A DNA stretch of 64,000 nucleotides from Acetobacteraceae bacterium (GTDB lineage: Bacteria; Pseudomonadota; Alphaproteobacteria; Acetobacterales; Acetobacteraceae), in assembly GCA_027482245.1 (NCBI GenBank), contig JAIXWG010000065.1, positions 124,001-188,000 of the forward strand, in the 5' to 3' direction. The notes beneath the pieces were generated by a model that saw nothing but the letters and a program-made list of their open reading frames with translations, ran no database searches and was not told the DNA's origin. The position numbers and the translations under genes are program-made. This document shows, piece by piece, positions 20,358 to 29,234 of the stretch; the first letter of the stretch is position 1, and every line of letters starts with the position of its first letter.

Positions 20358-21560
20358 TCAGCGGCGCTGGCCACCCAGTTCCTGCGCCACGACGCTGGCC
20401 CAATAGGCAACGCCCATCGGGATGATGTCGTCGTTGAAGTCGAAGAGCGGCGTGTGGACGTTGGGAGAGACGCCGCCCGGCCCCGTGCCGCCGCCCAGGA
20501 ACATGAAGGCGCCGGGCCGCTTCTCCAGCATCAGGCCGAAATCCTCCGCGCCCATCACCGGCGTCATGTTCCGGTCGAGCAGCCCCTCCCCCACCAGATC
20601 GGCCGCCGCGGCCATGGCGACGTCGGTCTGCTCCGGGTGATTCACGGTCGGTGGCACGCCACGGCGGTAGGACACGTCGGCGGTGCATCCATGCATCGCC
20701 GCCAGCCCGTTCGCCAACTCGCCGATCCGCCGTTCCAGCAGGTCCCGCACCGCCGGCGTGTAGCTGCGCGACGTGCCCGTCACGGTGACGCTTGCCGGCA
20801 TCACGTTCGACGCCTTCAGCGACCCGCCCGCGATGGCGCCGACGCTCAGCACCGCACTCTCCACCGCCGGCACGTTGCGGCCGATGATGGTCTGCAGCGC
20901 GAGGACGAAATGCGCCTGCACCACGGTGACGTCGGTGGCCAAATGCGGGGCCGATCCGCCATGCCCGCCGGTGCCGTGGAACACCACCGTGAAGCTGTCC
21001 GCCGCCGCCAGCGCGGGGCCCTTGCGGATGGCGAAGCGGCCCGCGGGAATGGTCGGCTTGTTGTGCAGGCCGTAGATCGCGTCGCAGGGGAAGCGGTCGA
21101 ACAGCCCGTCATCCAGCATTGCCTTCGCGCCGCCGCGGCCCTCCTCGGCGGGCTGGAAGATCAGGTGCACGGTCCCGGCGAAGTCCCGGTTCGCCGCCAG
21201 GTACTTCGCCGCCCCCAGCAGCATCGTCGTGTGGCCGTCATGGCCGCAGGCATGCATCAGCCCCGGCGTGGCGGAGGCCCAGGGCTTGCCCGTCGCCTCC
21301 TCGATCGGCAGCGCGTCCATGTCCGCCCGCAGACCGATCACGCGCTGGCCCGGCAGCCGGCCCTTGATGGTGGCGACGACGCCGAGCTTGCCGATCCCGG
21401 TCGCGACCTCGATCCCCAGCCCCTCCAGGTAGCGCGCCACCAGGGCAGAGGTGCGATGCTCCTCCATGCCGAGTTCGGGATGGGCGTGGATGTCACGCCG
21501 GATGGCGGCCAGTTCGGGCTGCCAGGCCTGCACGGCCTCGATCACGGAAGCGGCGGTCAT
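20358..21560 (-). CDS. M20D-family amidohydrolase (hippurate hydrolase-like)
   Basis: 400 residues. Metal-site motifs are intact: DIHAHPELGMEE, HACGHDGHTTMLLGA (Cys/His), FQPAEEGRGGAKAML (Glu-Glu) and YGLHNKPTIPAG. The dimerisation-domain HGTGGHGGSAPH segment follows, with the last metal ligand area at MGAEDFG. The family hydrolyses N-acyl amino acids (hippurate, indole-acetyl amino acids) or peptides in the cytosol. It is sandwiched between two paralogous receptors of the same importer, so it most likely cleaves the imported compound. An AGGAG precedes the start. Confidence 0.93.
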   Translation of the reverse strand: MTAASVIEAVQAWQPELAAIRRDIHAHPELGMEEHRTSALVARYLEGLGIEVATGIGKLGVVATIKGRLPGQRVIGLRADMDALPIEEATGKPWASATPGLMHACGHDGHTTMLLGAAKYLAANRDFAGTVHLIFQPAEEGRGGAKAMLDDGLFDRFPCDAIYGLHNKPTIPAGRFAIRKGPALAAADSFTVVFHGTGGHGGSAPHLATDVTVVQAHFVLALQTIIGRNVPAVESAVLSVGAIAGGSLKASNVMPASVTVTGTSRSYTPAVRDLLERRIGELANGLAAMHGCTADVSYRRGVPPTVNHPEQTDVAMAAAADLVGEGLLDRNMTPVMGAEDFGLMLEKRPGAFMFLGGGTGPGGVSPNVHTPLFDFNDDIIPMGVAYWASVVAQELGGQRR

Positions 21561-21611
21561 GGGGGGCTCCTGCCTGTCGTGGGAAGCCTAGGCCCGTCGC
21601 CGCGCCCCTTC

Positions 21612-23408
21612 CTAGCCCCCTCCCCTGCTCCAATGGCTCAGCAGCCACAGCGTGTTGTCCCAGGCGCTGAGCACGGGGCGCAGCGCATTCGCATGCGCGT
21701 TCACCCGCGGGCGTCCGACCAGCGGGATGACGTAGCCATCGGCCAGCACCAGCTCGTTCATGCGCAGGAACAGGCTGGCGCGGCGGATCGGGTCCAGCTC
21801 CGCCTCCGCTTCCCGGAACAGGCGGTCGTATTCGGCGGAGCGCCAGCGGAAGACGTTGCGGCCCTGCCAGCGATTGGCGCGGCTGGCCACTTCCCAGGAG
21901 ACGAACTGGTTCATGAAGCGCTGCGGGTCCGCCTGCGTCATCACCGTCGTGAACATCTGCAGGTCGGCATAGAACTTCGTGTAGGTGTCGGGATTGGCGA
22001 CGTCGGAGGAGAAGAACACGGTCGCCGCCACCGCCTTCACCTCCACATCGATGCCGGCGCGCTGGGCGGCGGCCTTGATCAGCGCCTGGGTCCGCTGCCG
22101 CGGTGCGTTGACGGAGGTCTGCAGCACGAAGCGCAGGCGCACGCCGTCCTTCGCGCGGATGCCATCCGCCTGGCGGCGCCATCCGGCCGCCTCCAGCACC
22201 TCATTCGCGCGTTCCACGCTGAAGGCGCGGGGCGGCTGGGGCGGGCGGAAGCGGGGCGGGTTGTTGAGCACATTGCCGGTGGCGGGACCGCCGCGGCCGT
22301 AGATGAACTGCTCCAGCGCATCGCGATCCACCAGCAGCCCGATCGCCTGGCGCACGGCGGGGTCGGACAGGGCGGGATGGGTCGTGGCGGGGTGGGATCG
22401 CTCGCCCTCCACCTCCCGGTTCGGGTCGGTCGGGTTCAGGTGCAGCAGCTCGATGTCGCCGCCCTCGATGAAGACCACGCGGCCGCGGCCCGCGGCTTCC
22501 AGGCGCCGCAGGATGTCGTCCTCCACCGCCAGGTTCCAGGCGAAGTCGTAGTCCCCGGTCTGCAGCACGGCGCGCGCCGCGCTGGTGGCGTCGCCGCCGC
22601 CCTTCACCTCCAGCGTATCGAAGAAGGGGCGGTTCGGCAGGTGGTAATCCGGGTTGAGCGCGGCATGCAGCACATCCCCCGGCGCGAAGGAGACGAAGCG
22701 GTAGGCGCCGGTGCCGACGGGGCGAAGGTTCGCCGGCGCGTCGCGGGATGCGGCGCCGCTGTAGCGCTCGAACAGGTGCTTCGGGATGATGAGGCCGCGG
22801 GAGCCGACGAAGGTCTCCGCCCAGAAGGGCGTGGGCTGGCGGAACTCGACCCGCACCGTCAGCTCATCGACCTTCACCACCTCCACGTCGCGATAGCTGC
22901 CGGCAGTGACGGCGGCGGTGGCGGGGTTGCGGGCGTAGTCCCAGTTGAAGACCAGGTCGTCCGCCGTCAGCGGCGCGCCGTCATGCCAGCGCACGCCGGG
23001 CTTGATCTTCCAGGTGACGGACCTTCCATCCGCCGCCAGCCCGCCATTGTCGAGCGAGGGGATCTCCGCCGCCAGCACCGGCAGCAGCGTGCCATCCGCG
23101 GCCCAGCCCGCGAGCGGCTCGTAGAAGATGCGCGCGGCGTCCTGGTTGGTGGCGCCGGTGGCGAAATGCGGGTTCAGCAGCGTCGGCGCCTGCCAGTAGA
23201 GGATCCGCAGCGCGCCGCCGCCGCCCCGCCGCGCGGGCTCCGGCGCCGGCACCTGGGCGGCCGCGGGCGACACGCCCGCCAGGGCCATCACCTGCGTGGC
23301 CAGCGGCGCCGCGAGGCCCATCGCGGCGAAGCGGCGCAGCGCGTCGCGGCGCGACAATCCGCCCCCGCGAATCAGGTCGAGGAGCCGGCGCAGACGATCT
23401 TCGTGCAT
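21612..23408 (-). CDS. Family-5 ABC substrate-binding protein 2 (paralogue of receptor 1)
   Basis: 598 residues, the same length as receptor 1 and collinear with it. The Tat leader is LSRRDALRRFAAMGL, cleaved near SPAAAQ. The core repeats the receptor-1 motifs with many substitutions (KPGVRWHDGAPLTADDLVFNWD, RPVGTGAYRFVSFAPGD). Differences cluster in the C-terminal half, e.g. GGDIELLHLNPTD versus SGNIEFIQLNVTD, as would follow a change in ligand. Two receptors sharing one channel is known for dipeptide systems. It is co-transcribed with the PLP-fold gene that ends 30 bases upstream. Confidence 0.94.
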   Translation of the reverse strand: MHEDRLRRLLDLIRGGGLSRRDALRRFAAMGLAAPLATQVMALAGVSPAAAQVPAPEPARRGGGGALRILYWQAPTLLNPHFATGATNQDAARIFYEPLAGWAADGTLLPVLAAEIPSLDNGGLAADGRSVTWKIKPGVRWHDGAPLTADDLVFNWDYARNPATAAVTAGSYRDVEVVKVDELTVRVEFRQPTPFWAETFVGSRGLIIPKHLFERYSGAASRDAPANLRPVGTGAYRFVSFAPGDVLHAALNPDYHLPNRPFFDTLEVKGGGDATSAARAVLQTGDYDFAWNLAVEDDILRRLEAAGRGRVVFIEGGDIELLHLNPTDPNREVEGERSHPATTHPALSDPAVRQAIGLLVDRDALEQFIYGRGGPATGNVLNNPPRFRPPQPPRAFSVERANEVLEAAGWRRQADGIRAKDGVRLRFVLQTSVNAPRQRTQALIKAAAQRAGIDVEVKAVAATVFFSSDVANPDTYTKFYADLQMFTTVMTQADPQRFMNQFVSWEVASRANRWQGRNVFRWRSAEYDRLFREAEAELDPIRRASLFLRMNELVLADGYVIPLVGRPRVNAHANALRPVLSAWDNTLWLLSHWSRGGG

Positions 23409-23438
23409 GGGCGCAGTCTTGATGCCGCGCCCCGCCTG

Positions 23439-24743
23439 TCAACCCGGGCGGCGGGCCTGCGCTTCCTCCCGCGCCGCGACGGCGACGCCGATCATGCGCT
23501 CGATCTGCGCTTCCGTGTGGTCCGCCATCACATGCAGCCGCCAGCGCGCGCCGAAGCGCGGCACTTCCGGGTGCTCCACCAGTTCCACCAGCCCGCCGCG
23601 CGCGACGGCGGCGCGCGTCATGCGGCGGGCATCGGCGATGGCGCCGATCTCGACCGGCACGATCCCGCTCGGCCGCCCGGGCACGGAGAAGGCGCGCGCT
23701 GCCAGCCCCTGGCGCAGCTGCATCGCATTGCCCATCAGCCGCCGCCGCCGCTGCGCGCCCTCGGCGGAGCGCAGCAGGTCCATCGCCGCCAGCACGACGC
23801 TGGCCTGGACTGGGGAGAAGGCGGTGGCGTGCAGCAGCGGGCCCGCGAAGCCCAGCAACGCCGGCTTCAGGCCGCTGGCATTGCCCGCCACGAATCCGCC
23901 GGCGCTGCCGAAGCTGGCGGCGAAGCAGCCGACGACGATGTCCACCTCCCCCGCCAGCCCCTGTTCGCCGAGGAAGCCGAGCCCGCCACAGCCGATGGCG
24001 CCGAGGTCATGGCCCGTGCAGACCATGAAGGTGGCGCCGTGTTCGCGGCAGGCATCGCGCAGCGCGCGCAGGTCCTGCTCCCCGCTATCGGCGGCGCAGA
24101 CCGTCTCCGCCACCACCAGCAGGCCGGCCCGGGGATGGCGCAGGCGGAGCAGCGCCAGGTAGGCGGCGACGGCGCCCGGGTTGCGCTGGGACACGGCGTG
24201 GCGGTGGGGGGTGGCGCGGGAAGCGGCCTCCCGCAGCGCCGGATGGGCGGCGGGGTCCAGGATGATGTGGTCATCCTCCCGCAGCAGGGTCGTCAGCACG
24301 CCCTGCATGGCCGCCCAGCCGGAGGGAAACACCGTGGCGTCCCGGCAGCACAGCAGATCCGCCACCCGCTCCTCCAGCACCTGCTGCGGCAGGCTGCCGC
24401 CCTGGACGCTGACGGGCCCGGCGGCGCCGAGGCCCCAGCGGCCGATCGCCTCCTTCGCCGCCTCGACCAGCGCGGGATGGCTGGAAAGCGAGAGGTAGTC
24501 GGGCGAGGCGAAGTTCACGCCGCGCAGCCGGTCCTCCCCGCGCGCCAGCACATGCGCTTCCGGCCCCACCCGGTCCAGCATCATGCGGGGCTGGGCATCC
24601 AGGCCGCCGGCCAGCCGGGCCTCCTGGAAGGCCTGGTGGCGTTCCCAGCGGTCGAGGAGGTCCGGCCCCTCCCGCTCCAGGTAGTCCGCGGCCACGGTCT
24701 CCAGCTCGGGCAGGCCGCGTTGGTCGTCGTGCATGGCGCGCAA
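23439..24743 (-). CDS. PLP-fold (BioF/KBL/SPT-like) protein lacking the catalytic lysine
   Basis: About 434 residues if the TTG at 24743 is used; it has AAGGAG 8 bases ahead, whereas ATG 24770 and ATG 24734 are in frame but poorly spaced. The fold is that of alpha-oxoamine synthases: NFASPDYLSLSSHPAL, FPSGWAAMQG, DPAAHPALREA and a C-terminal domain. Numbering from ATG 24770, the usual G-T-F-S-K-x-F-G motif reads GCFAASFG at 281-288, so the Schiff-base Lys is Ala285. The D-E-A-H-S-x-G motif reads CTGHDLG, so the Asp that holds the PLP ring nitrogen is Cys251. Enzymatic activity of the usual kind is therefore unlikely. It heads the peptide-uptake operon. Confidence 0.82.
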   Translation of the reverse strand: MRAMHDDQRGLPELETVAADYLEREGPDLLDRWERHQAFQEARLAGGLDAQPRMMLDRVGPEAHVLARGEDRLRGVNFASPDYLSLSSHPALVEAAKEAIGRWGLGAAGPVSVQGGSLPQQVLEERVADLLCCRDATVFPSGWAAMQGVLTTLLREDDHIILDPAAHPALREAASRATPHRHAVSQRNPGAVAAYLALLRLRHPRAGLLVVAETVCAADSGEQDLRALRDACREHGATFMVCTGHDLGAIGCGGLGFLGEQGLAGEVDIVVGCFAASFGSAGGFVAGNASGLKPALLGFAGPLLHATAFSPVQASVVLAAMDLLRSAEGAQRRRRLMGNAMQLRQGLAARAFSVPGRPSGIVPVEIGAIADARRMTRAAVARGGLVELVEHPEVPRFGARWRLHVMADHTEAQIERMIGVAVAAREEAQARRPG

Positions 24744-24770
24744 GGTCGTGTCTCCTTCGGACGCCACCAT

Positions 24771-24909
24771 GCACGGGCCGCGTTCGCCGAACGTTAGACG
24801 CGCGTTAATGCGGGTTTAACGTGGCGTTGCCAGCGCCTGTCACGCCGTGGTGAGTTGTTGCAGAGCGAAATCACCCACCCGCCCCGCAACCGCGCCATTC
24901 GGACTGGTC
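24771..24909. promoter_or_regulatory. Divergent promoter region with palindrome
   Basis: A 139-base gap between two divergent starts. It contains a perfect 13-base palindrome (CGTTCG-C-CGAACG, 24781-24793) and a comparatively AT-rich stretch with GTTAA and TTTAAC (about 24804-24820). These would serve the peptide operon leftward and the SARP-like regulator rightward. I cannot assign -35/-10 boxes with confidence. Confidence 0.4.
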
Positions 24910-26958
24910 ATGACGAGCATGAGCCCGCTGGCGGTCTCCGCCCGCGCCGCCCCGGCCGAGCCTACCCCGAAGCCGCCCCTGGCCATTGGCTGCCTGGGCG
25001 GGCTGACCCTGGGTTTCGCGGGCGGGCCGCTGCCGCTGGCCAGCCGGAAGGCGCGGGCGCTGCTGGCCTTCCTCGCGCTGGAAGCCGGCGCCGCTGCCGT
25101 GCCGCGGGACAGGCTCTCCGGCCTGTTCTGGCCGGATGTCGCGGAACGCCAGGCCCGCAACTCCCTCCGCCAGACGCTGTTCGAGCTGCGGGAGGCGCTG
25201 GAGAAGCGGGGCTGCGACGCGCTGCTCGCGTCCCGCGACGAGGTCGCCCTCGCGCCCGGCGCCTTCGTGCTGGACCTCGACCGCATGGTCGCCGCGATCC
25301 GCGCGGGGGCGGTGCCGGAGCTGCTGCGGAGCCAGCCGCTCTGCCTCGATCAGATGCTGGCGGGCTACGAGGATCTGAGCCCGCTTTTCGCCGAATGGCT
25401 CACGGCGCGCCGGCGCACCGCGCTCGGCCAGGTGCTGCATGCGCTGGACGCCGCCTATGGCGACGCCGCGCATCCCCGCAGCGCAAGGCGGCAGATGGCG
25501 GAAGCGGCGCTCCGGCTCGACCCCACCCACGAAGCGGCCTGCCGCGTCGCGATGCGGCTGGCGGCGGAGGATGGCGAACTCGGCGTCGCGCTGCGGCACT
25601 ACGGCGCGCTCTACGAGCATCTGGGCGCGGAGCTCGACATGGAGCCTTCCGCCGTCACGCAGGCGCTGGCGGTGGAGATCAAGCAGGGGCTGGTGGAGGG
25701 CAAGGCGGAGACCGCCTGGCGCGCGCCCGCCGCGGCCCGCGCGGCCGCCGACAGCGCCTGGTCCGACGACGTGCCGCGCGTGGCGGTGCTGCCCTTCCGC
25801 GCCATCGGCGCCGATCCCGTGCCGCGCTGGTTCGCCGAAGGGCTGGTGGAGGAGGTGATCTGCTCCCTCGCCGCCATGCGGGAGCCCGTCGTCATCGCCG
25901 GCCGCCGGCCGGACGACCAGGCCGGCGGCTTCGATGCCGCGGCCGCCGGCGCCGCGCTCGGCGCGCGCTACGTCGTCTCCGGCACCGTGCGGCGCGGGGG
26001 GGAGGCGCTGCGCCTCAACGTGCAGCTGACGGCTGTGGAAGGCGGCGCCGTGGTCTGGGCGCGCGGCTTCGATGCGACCGATGCCGGGCTCTTCGCCGCG
26101 CAGGACGCGATCGCCGCCAGCGTCGCCAACACCCTCGCCCCCCGGGTGCAGGAGATCGAGCTGGGGGAGGTCGTGCGCCGCCCGCCCGCCAGCCTCGGCG
26201 CCTATCACCTGGTGCTGCAGGCCCGCCACATGATGGCGGCGCTGGAGGAACAATTCTTCGAGCAGGCAGGCGCGCTGCTGCGCCGGGCCATCGGCCTCGA
26301 TGGCCGCTACGCGACGGCGCATGCGACCCACGCCGCCTGGCTCAGCCTCTGGGTCGGGCAGCGCTGGTCCAGGGACGCAGCGGCGGATACCGCGGCGATG
26401 GAGGCCGCCGTCGCGCGCGCCGTCGCGGCGGACCCGCAGAATGCGCGGGCGCTGTCGCTGCTCGGCCACAACCGCACCACGCGCCACCGCCGGTATGACG
26501 AGGCGCTGCGCCTGCTGTCCCGCGCGCTGGACCTGGCGCCGAACGATGCCGTGGCCTGGCTGCAGAGCAGCCCGACCTACGCCTATCTCGGCGACGGCGC
26601 GGAAGCGGTACGGCGGGCGGAGCGCGCGCTGGCGCTGGCGCCGGAAGACCCCTTCCTGTTCCGCGCCCTGCACTTCCTGGCCATCGCCCACTACGTGGCC
26701 GGGAATTTCGAGGCCGCGGTGGAGCACGGGCGGCGGTCCCTGGCGCTGAACCCGCGCTACCTCTCCAACCTCCGCGTCACCGCCGCCTCCCTCGCCGCGC
26801 AGGGAGAGGTGGAGGCGGCGCGGGTGCTGGCGCGGGACGCGCTGGCGCAGCAGCCGGGCTACCGCGTGCGCGCCAGCCTGGCGCAGCACCCCTTCAGCGA
26901 CCTCGCGCGGCGAGAAACCTATGAACGCCAGCTGCTGCTGGCGGGCTTCCCCCCATGA
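24910..26958 (+). CDS. SARP/BTAD-type transcriptional activator with TolB/FlgO-like and TPR domains
   Basis: 682 residues from ATG 24910; an in-frame GTG at 24847 would add 21. The N-terminal winged helix (PLPLASRKARALLAFLAL, RNSLRQTLFELREALE) is followed by a bacterial transcriptional activation domain (about 130-255, with ALRLDPTHEAACRVAMRLAAE). Then comes a domain starting RVAVLPFRAIG and ending in ARGFDATDAGLFAAQD, as in adenylate-cyclase-associated SARP-like regulators. The C-terminus holds TPR-like helices (e.g. ALDLAPNDAVAWLQSSPTYAYLGD). It is cytosolic with no membrane segment. It faces away from the peptide operon and may control it or the downstream PAP2/peptidase pair. Confidence 0.85.
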   Translation: MTSMSPLAVSARAAPAEPTPKPPLAIGCLGGLTLGFAGGPLPLASRKARALLAFLALEAGAAAVPRDRLSGLFWPDVAERQARNSLRQTLFELREALEKRGCDALLASRDEVALAPGAFVLDLDRMVAAIRAGAVPELLRSQPLCLDQMLAGYEDLSPLFAEWLTARRRTALGQVLHALDAAYGDAAHPRSARRQMAEAALRLDPTHEAACRVAMRLAAEDGELGVALRHYGALYEHLGAELDMEPSAVTQALAVEIKQGLVEGKAETAWRAPAAARAAADSAWSDDVPRVAVLPFRAIGADPVPRWFAEGLVEEVICSLAAMREPVVIAGRRPDDQAGGFDAAAAGAALGARYVVSGTVRRGGEALRLNVQLTAVEGGAVVWARGFDATDAGLFAAQDAIAASVANTLAPRVQEIELGEVVRRPPASLGAYHLVLQARHMMAALEEQFFEQAGALLRRAIGLDGRYATAHATHAAWLSLWVGQRWSRDAAADTAAMEAAVARAVAADPQNARALSLLGHNRTTRHRRYDEALRLLSRALDLAPNDAVAWLQSSPTYAYLGDGAEAVRRAERALALAPEDPFLFRALHFLAIAHYVAGNFEAAVEHGRRSLALNPRYLSNLRVTAASLAAQGEVEAARVLARDALAQQPGYRVRASLAQHPFSDLARRETYERQLLLAGFPP

Positions 26959-27037
26959 CCATGCCCCCATGACCGTCCGGCGGATGGCAGGGACCTGACC
27001 AGCCTGCCCGCGGGCAGGCACATCGAGGACAGCAGCG

Positions 27038-27949
27038 ATGACGAGATCAAGTGGCGACGGGGGCATGTCCCCCGGCGGGCGGGTTGGCGCGCGGGATGGC
27101 GGCATGCGGCCGGAAGGCCCGGGCGGCGGCGGCGGGCTGCCGATCGACGGCGCGCTGGAGGGCCCCTCCACGCCGACCATGGCGCAGTTGGACCAGGCGG
27201 CGGTGACGGGGAAGCTGCCGCTGATCCTCGGCGCCACCTGGCGGCCCGGCCACTGGGACCCGACGCTGCGCGCCATGCCCATCCTGGCCGCCTTCGCCCG
27301 CAGCGGGTGGGAGAAGGTCACGCTGCCGCCCCCGGACAACGCCCCGAAGGCGCTGGCGCAGGACGTCGCCGCGATGCTCGACCTGGTTTACATGCGGGAG
27401 GACCGGATGGACGAACTCGTCGCCCAGTCCGGGGAGCCCGCGCGCTACTGGGCGCAGCTCTTCAGCATGACGCCGCAATCCCATCCCGCGACCTGGACGC
27501 TGATGTCGGCGGCCATGGCGGTCGCGCACATGGTCTGCATACACTGGAAGTCGGTCTACAACCGGCCGCGCCCGCCGCAGGTCTATCCGGCGCTGATGCC
27601 GCCCATCCCGGTGCCGCCGCATCCCTCCTACCCCAGCGGCCACGCGCTGCACGCCCACCTCATCGGCCTGGCGCTGGCGGAAGCCTGCCCGGCCATGGCC
27701 CCGGCCTGCCGGACCCTGGCGGAACGCCTGACGGTCAACCGCCACATCGCCGGCGTGCATTTCCCGAGCGATTCCGAAGCCAGCCAGCGCCTGGTCCATG
27801 GCGTGAAGGGCAAGGGGCCCAGCATCTGGGCGAAGCTGCTGCCGGTGCTGCAATCCGAGATCTGGCCGGGCGAACCCTCGCCGCTTGCCGCCGCACGCGC
27901 GGAGTGGAGCGGCGCCAGCAGCGGGCCGCCGCCGAAGCCGGAGGGCTGA
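27038..27949 (+). CDS. Soluble PAP2/vanadium haloperoxidase-like phosphatase
   Basis: 303 residues. All three signature blocks of the PAP2/haloperoxidase superfamily are present: KSVYNRPRP (K171, R176), YPSGHALHAH (199-204) and NRHIAGVHFPSD (R235, H241). The histidine that would form the phospho- or vanadyl-adduct is H241. A low-complexity Gly/Arg/Pro N-terminus (residues 1-45) precedes the domain. No signal peptide or membrane helix is seen, unlike the lipid phosphatases, so it resembles soluble acid phosphatases or haloperoxidases. It lies 4 bases upstream of the papain-like gene and is likely co-transcribed with it. Confidence 0.83.
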   Translation: MTRSSGDGGMSPGGRVGARDGGMRPEGPGGGGGLPIDGALEGPSTPTMAQLDQAAVTGKLPLILGATWRPGHWDPTLRAMPILAAFARSGWEKVTLPPPDNAPKALAQDVAAMLDLVYMREDRMDELVAQSGEPARYWAQLFSMTPQSHPATWTLMSAAMAVAHMVCIHWKSVYNRPRPPQVYPALMPPIPVPPHPSYPSGHALHAHLIGLALAEACPAMAPACRTLAERLTVNRHIAGVHFPSDSEASQRLVHGVKGKGPSIWAKLLPVLQSEIWPGEPSPLAAARAEWSGASSGPPPKPEG

Positions 27950-27953
27950 GCCG

Positions 27954-29165
27954 ATGTCCGGCACGGCCCGCTACGCCACGGCCGACTACCTCCGCCTCGC
28001 CGCGCGGGTCGGCCTGAGCCGGGGCGAGGCGCAGCGTCTGGCGGAAGCCGGCGCCTGCAGCCCCCGCACCCTGCATTGCCGCATGGAGCTGCATCCCTCG
28101 ATGCTGGAGGGCAGCGCCGAGCGGCGCGCGACGATCCTGCAGGCGGCCGCCGCGCAGGCCGAACCGCGGGAGGCCCGGGCGCTGAAGGCGCTGCGCCGCC
28201 AGCTGCCCCCGCCGCTACCGGGCGCCGTGCCCCCCTTCTTCGAGACCGCCATGCCCCCCGAGGCCCCCGCCATGACCCAGAGCGCCGACCGCCGCCCCGC
28301 CCCGCCCCGCGACCGCCCGCGGCTGGAGGGCCCCGCCGTGACCCTGCTGGGCGATGCGCGCTGGCGCCTGCGCGAACAGGGGCGGCGCCCCACCTGCATC
28401 CCCTTCGCCGTCGCCGCCATGCTGGAACACCCGCACCATCTGGCGGGGGAGGATGATCCGGACCTGTCGGAGCAGTACCTGTTCTGGGCGATGAAGAATC
28501 GCAGCCCCTCCGGCATCGCGGCGCCGCAGCACCACAAGCTGCGCCAGGCGATGGAGGCACTGTCCCTGGCCGGCATCTGCGCGGAGGATGACCAGCCCTA
28601 CATCGCCGCCCTGCCCGATCCCACCTGGGCCACCGGGGCGACGCCCTCCGCCGCCGTGCAGGCCAAGGCCTACAAGGATCGCTGGACCGATCCCGTGATC
28701 TATGACGACGAGCCGGAGGATGCGCAGGGCCCCGGGACCGCGGCGCGCGTGCTGGCGCTGCTGCGCCAGGGCCGCGCCACCGCCATCGCCCTGCCGATGA
28801 TGCGGGACCCGAAGGCGGCGCCGGGGGAGAACAACTGGCGGTCCCGCAGCGCGCTGCTCTACGGCAAGGTGCCGGACCCCATGCCGGGCATGGTGGAGGA
28901 TGGCGGCCATGCCGTCTGCATCCTGGGCTTCCTGCCCGACCAGCGCGAACGGATGGGCGGCTACTTCCTGTTCCGCAACAGCTGGGGCGCACGCTTCGCG
29001 GAATTCCCGCACACCGACATCCAGGATGGCGTGCCGCCCGTCGGCCGGCAGGGGCATGGGCTGATCTCCGCCCGTCACCTCGACCGCTTCTGCTGGGAGT
29101 TGCTGTCGCTGGCGCCGTCGGAAGCGCAGCTGCGCGAGCATGGCCGGCGGATCGCGCAACGCTGA
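27954..29165 (+). CDS. Papain-fold (C1 family) cysteine peptidase
   Basis: 403 residues. The C1 active site can be read in order: Q142 and C148 in EQGRRPTCIPFAVAAMLE, followed by the typical LSEQYLFWAMK, then H319 in EDGGHAVCILGF and N342 in FLFRNSWGARF. The N-terminal 120 residues form a helical, Ala/Pro-rich region (TADYLRLAARVGLSRGEAQR) with no recognised domain. It could be a propeptide or a protein-interaction module. No signal peptide is visible, which is unusual for a papain-like peptidase and suggests a cytosolic role. The pairing with the PAP2 gene is tight (4-base gap). Confidence 0.85.
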   Translation: MSGTARYATADYLRLAARVGLSRGEAQRLAEAGACSPRTLHCRMELHPSMLEGSAERRATILQAAAAQAEPREARALKALRRQLPPPLPGAVPPFFETAMPPEAPAMTQSADRRPAPPRDRPRLEGPAVTLLGDARWRLREQGRRPTCIPFAVAAMLEHPHHLAGEDDPDLSEQYLFWAMKNRSPSGIAAPQHHKLRQAMEALSLAGICAEDDQPYIAALPDPTWATGATPSAAVQAKAYKDRWTDPVIYDDEPEDAQGPGTAARVLALLRQGRATAIALPMMRDPKAAPGENNWRSRSALLYGKVPDPMPGMVEDGGHAVCILGFLPDQRERMGGYFLFRNSWGARFAEFPHTDIQDGVPPVGRQGHGLISARHLDRFCWELLSLAPSEAQLREHGRRIAQR

Positions 29166-29234
29166 GCCCGGATTGCCGGGCGCCACCGGCGGGACAAGAC
29201 TGCCGGAATCGCCTAACGGAGGAAGCGCCGCGCC

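Noticed and set aside
20238-24797. A 1519-codon open frame on the plus strand opposite the peptide operon
   Set aside because: It is an antisense shadow created by high GC codon bias. It is rich in Arg, His, Gln and Ala with no domain, while the minus strand holds five well-recognised genes.
24771-24909. A CRISPR leader or phage attachment site in the AT-richer divergent gap
   Set aside because: No repeats, no tRNA, and no integrase nearby. It is a simple divergent promoter region.
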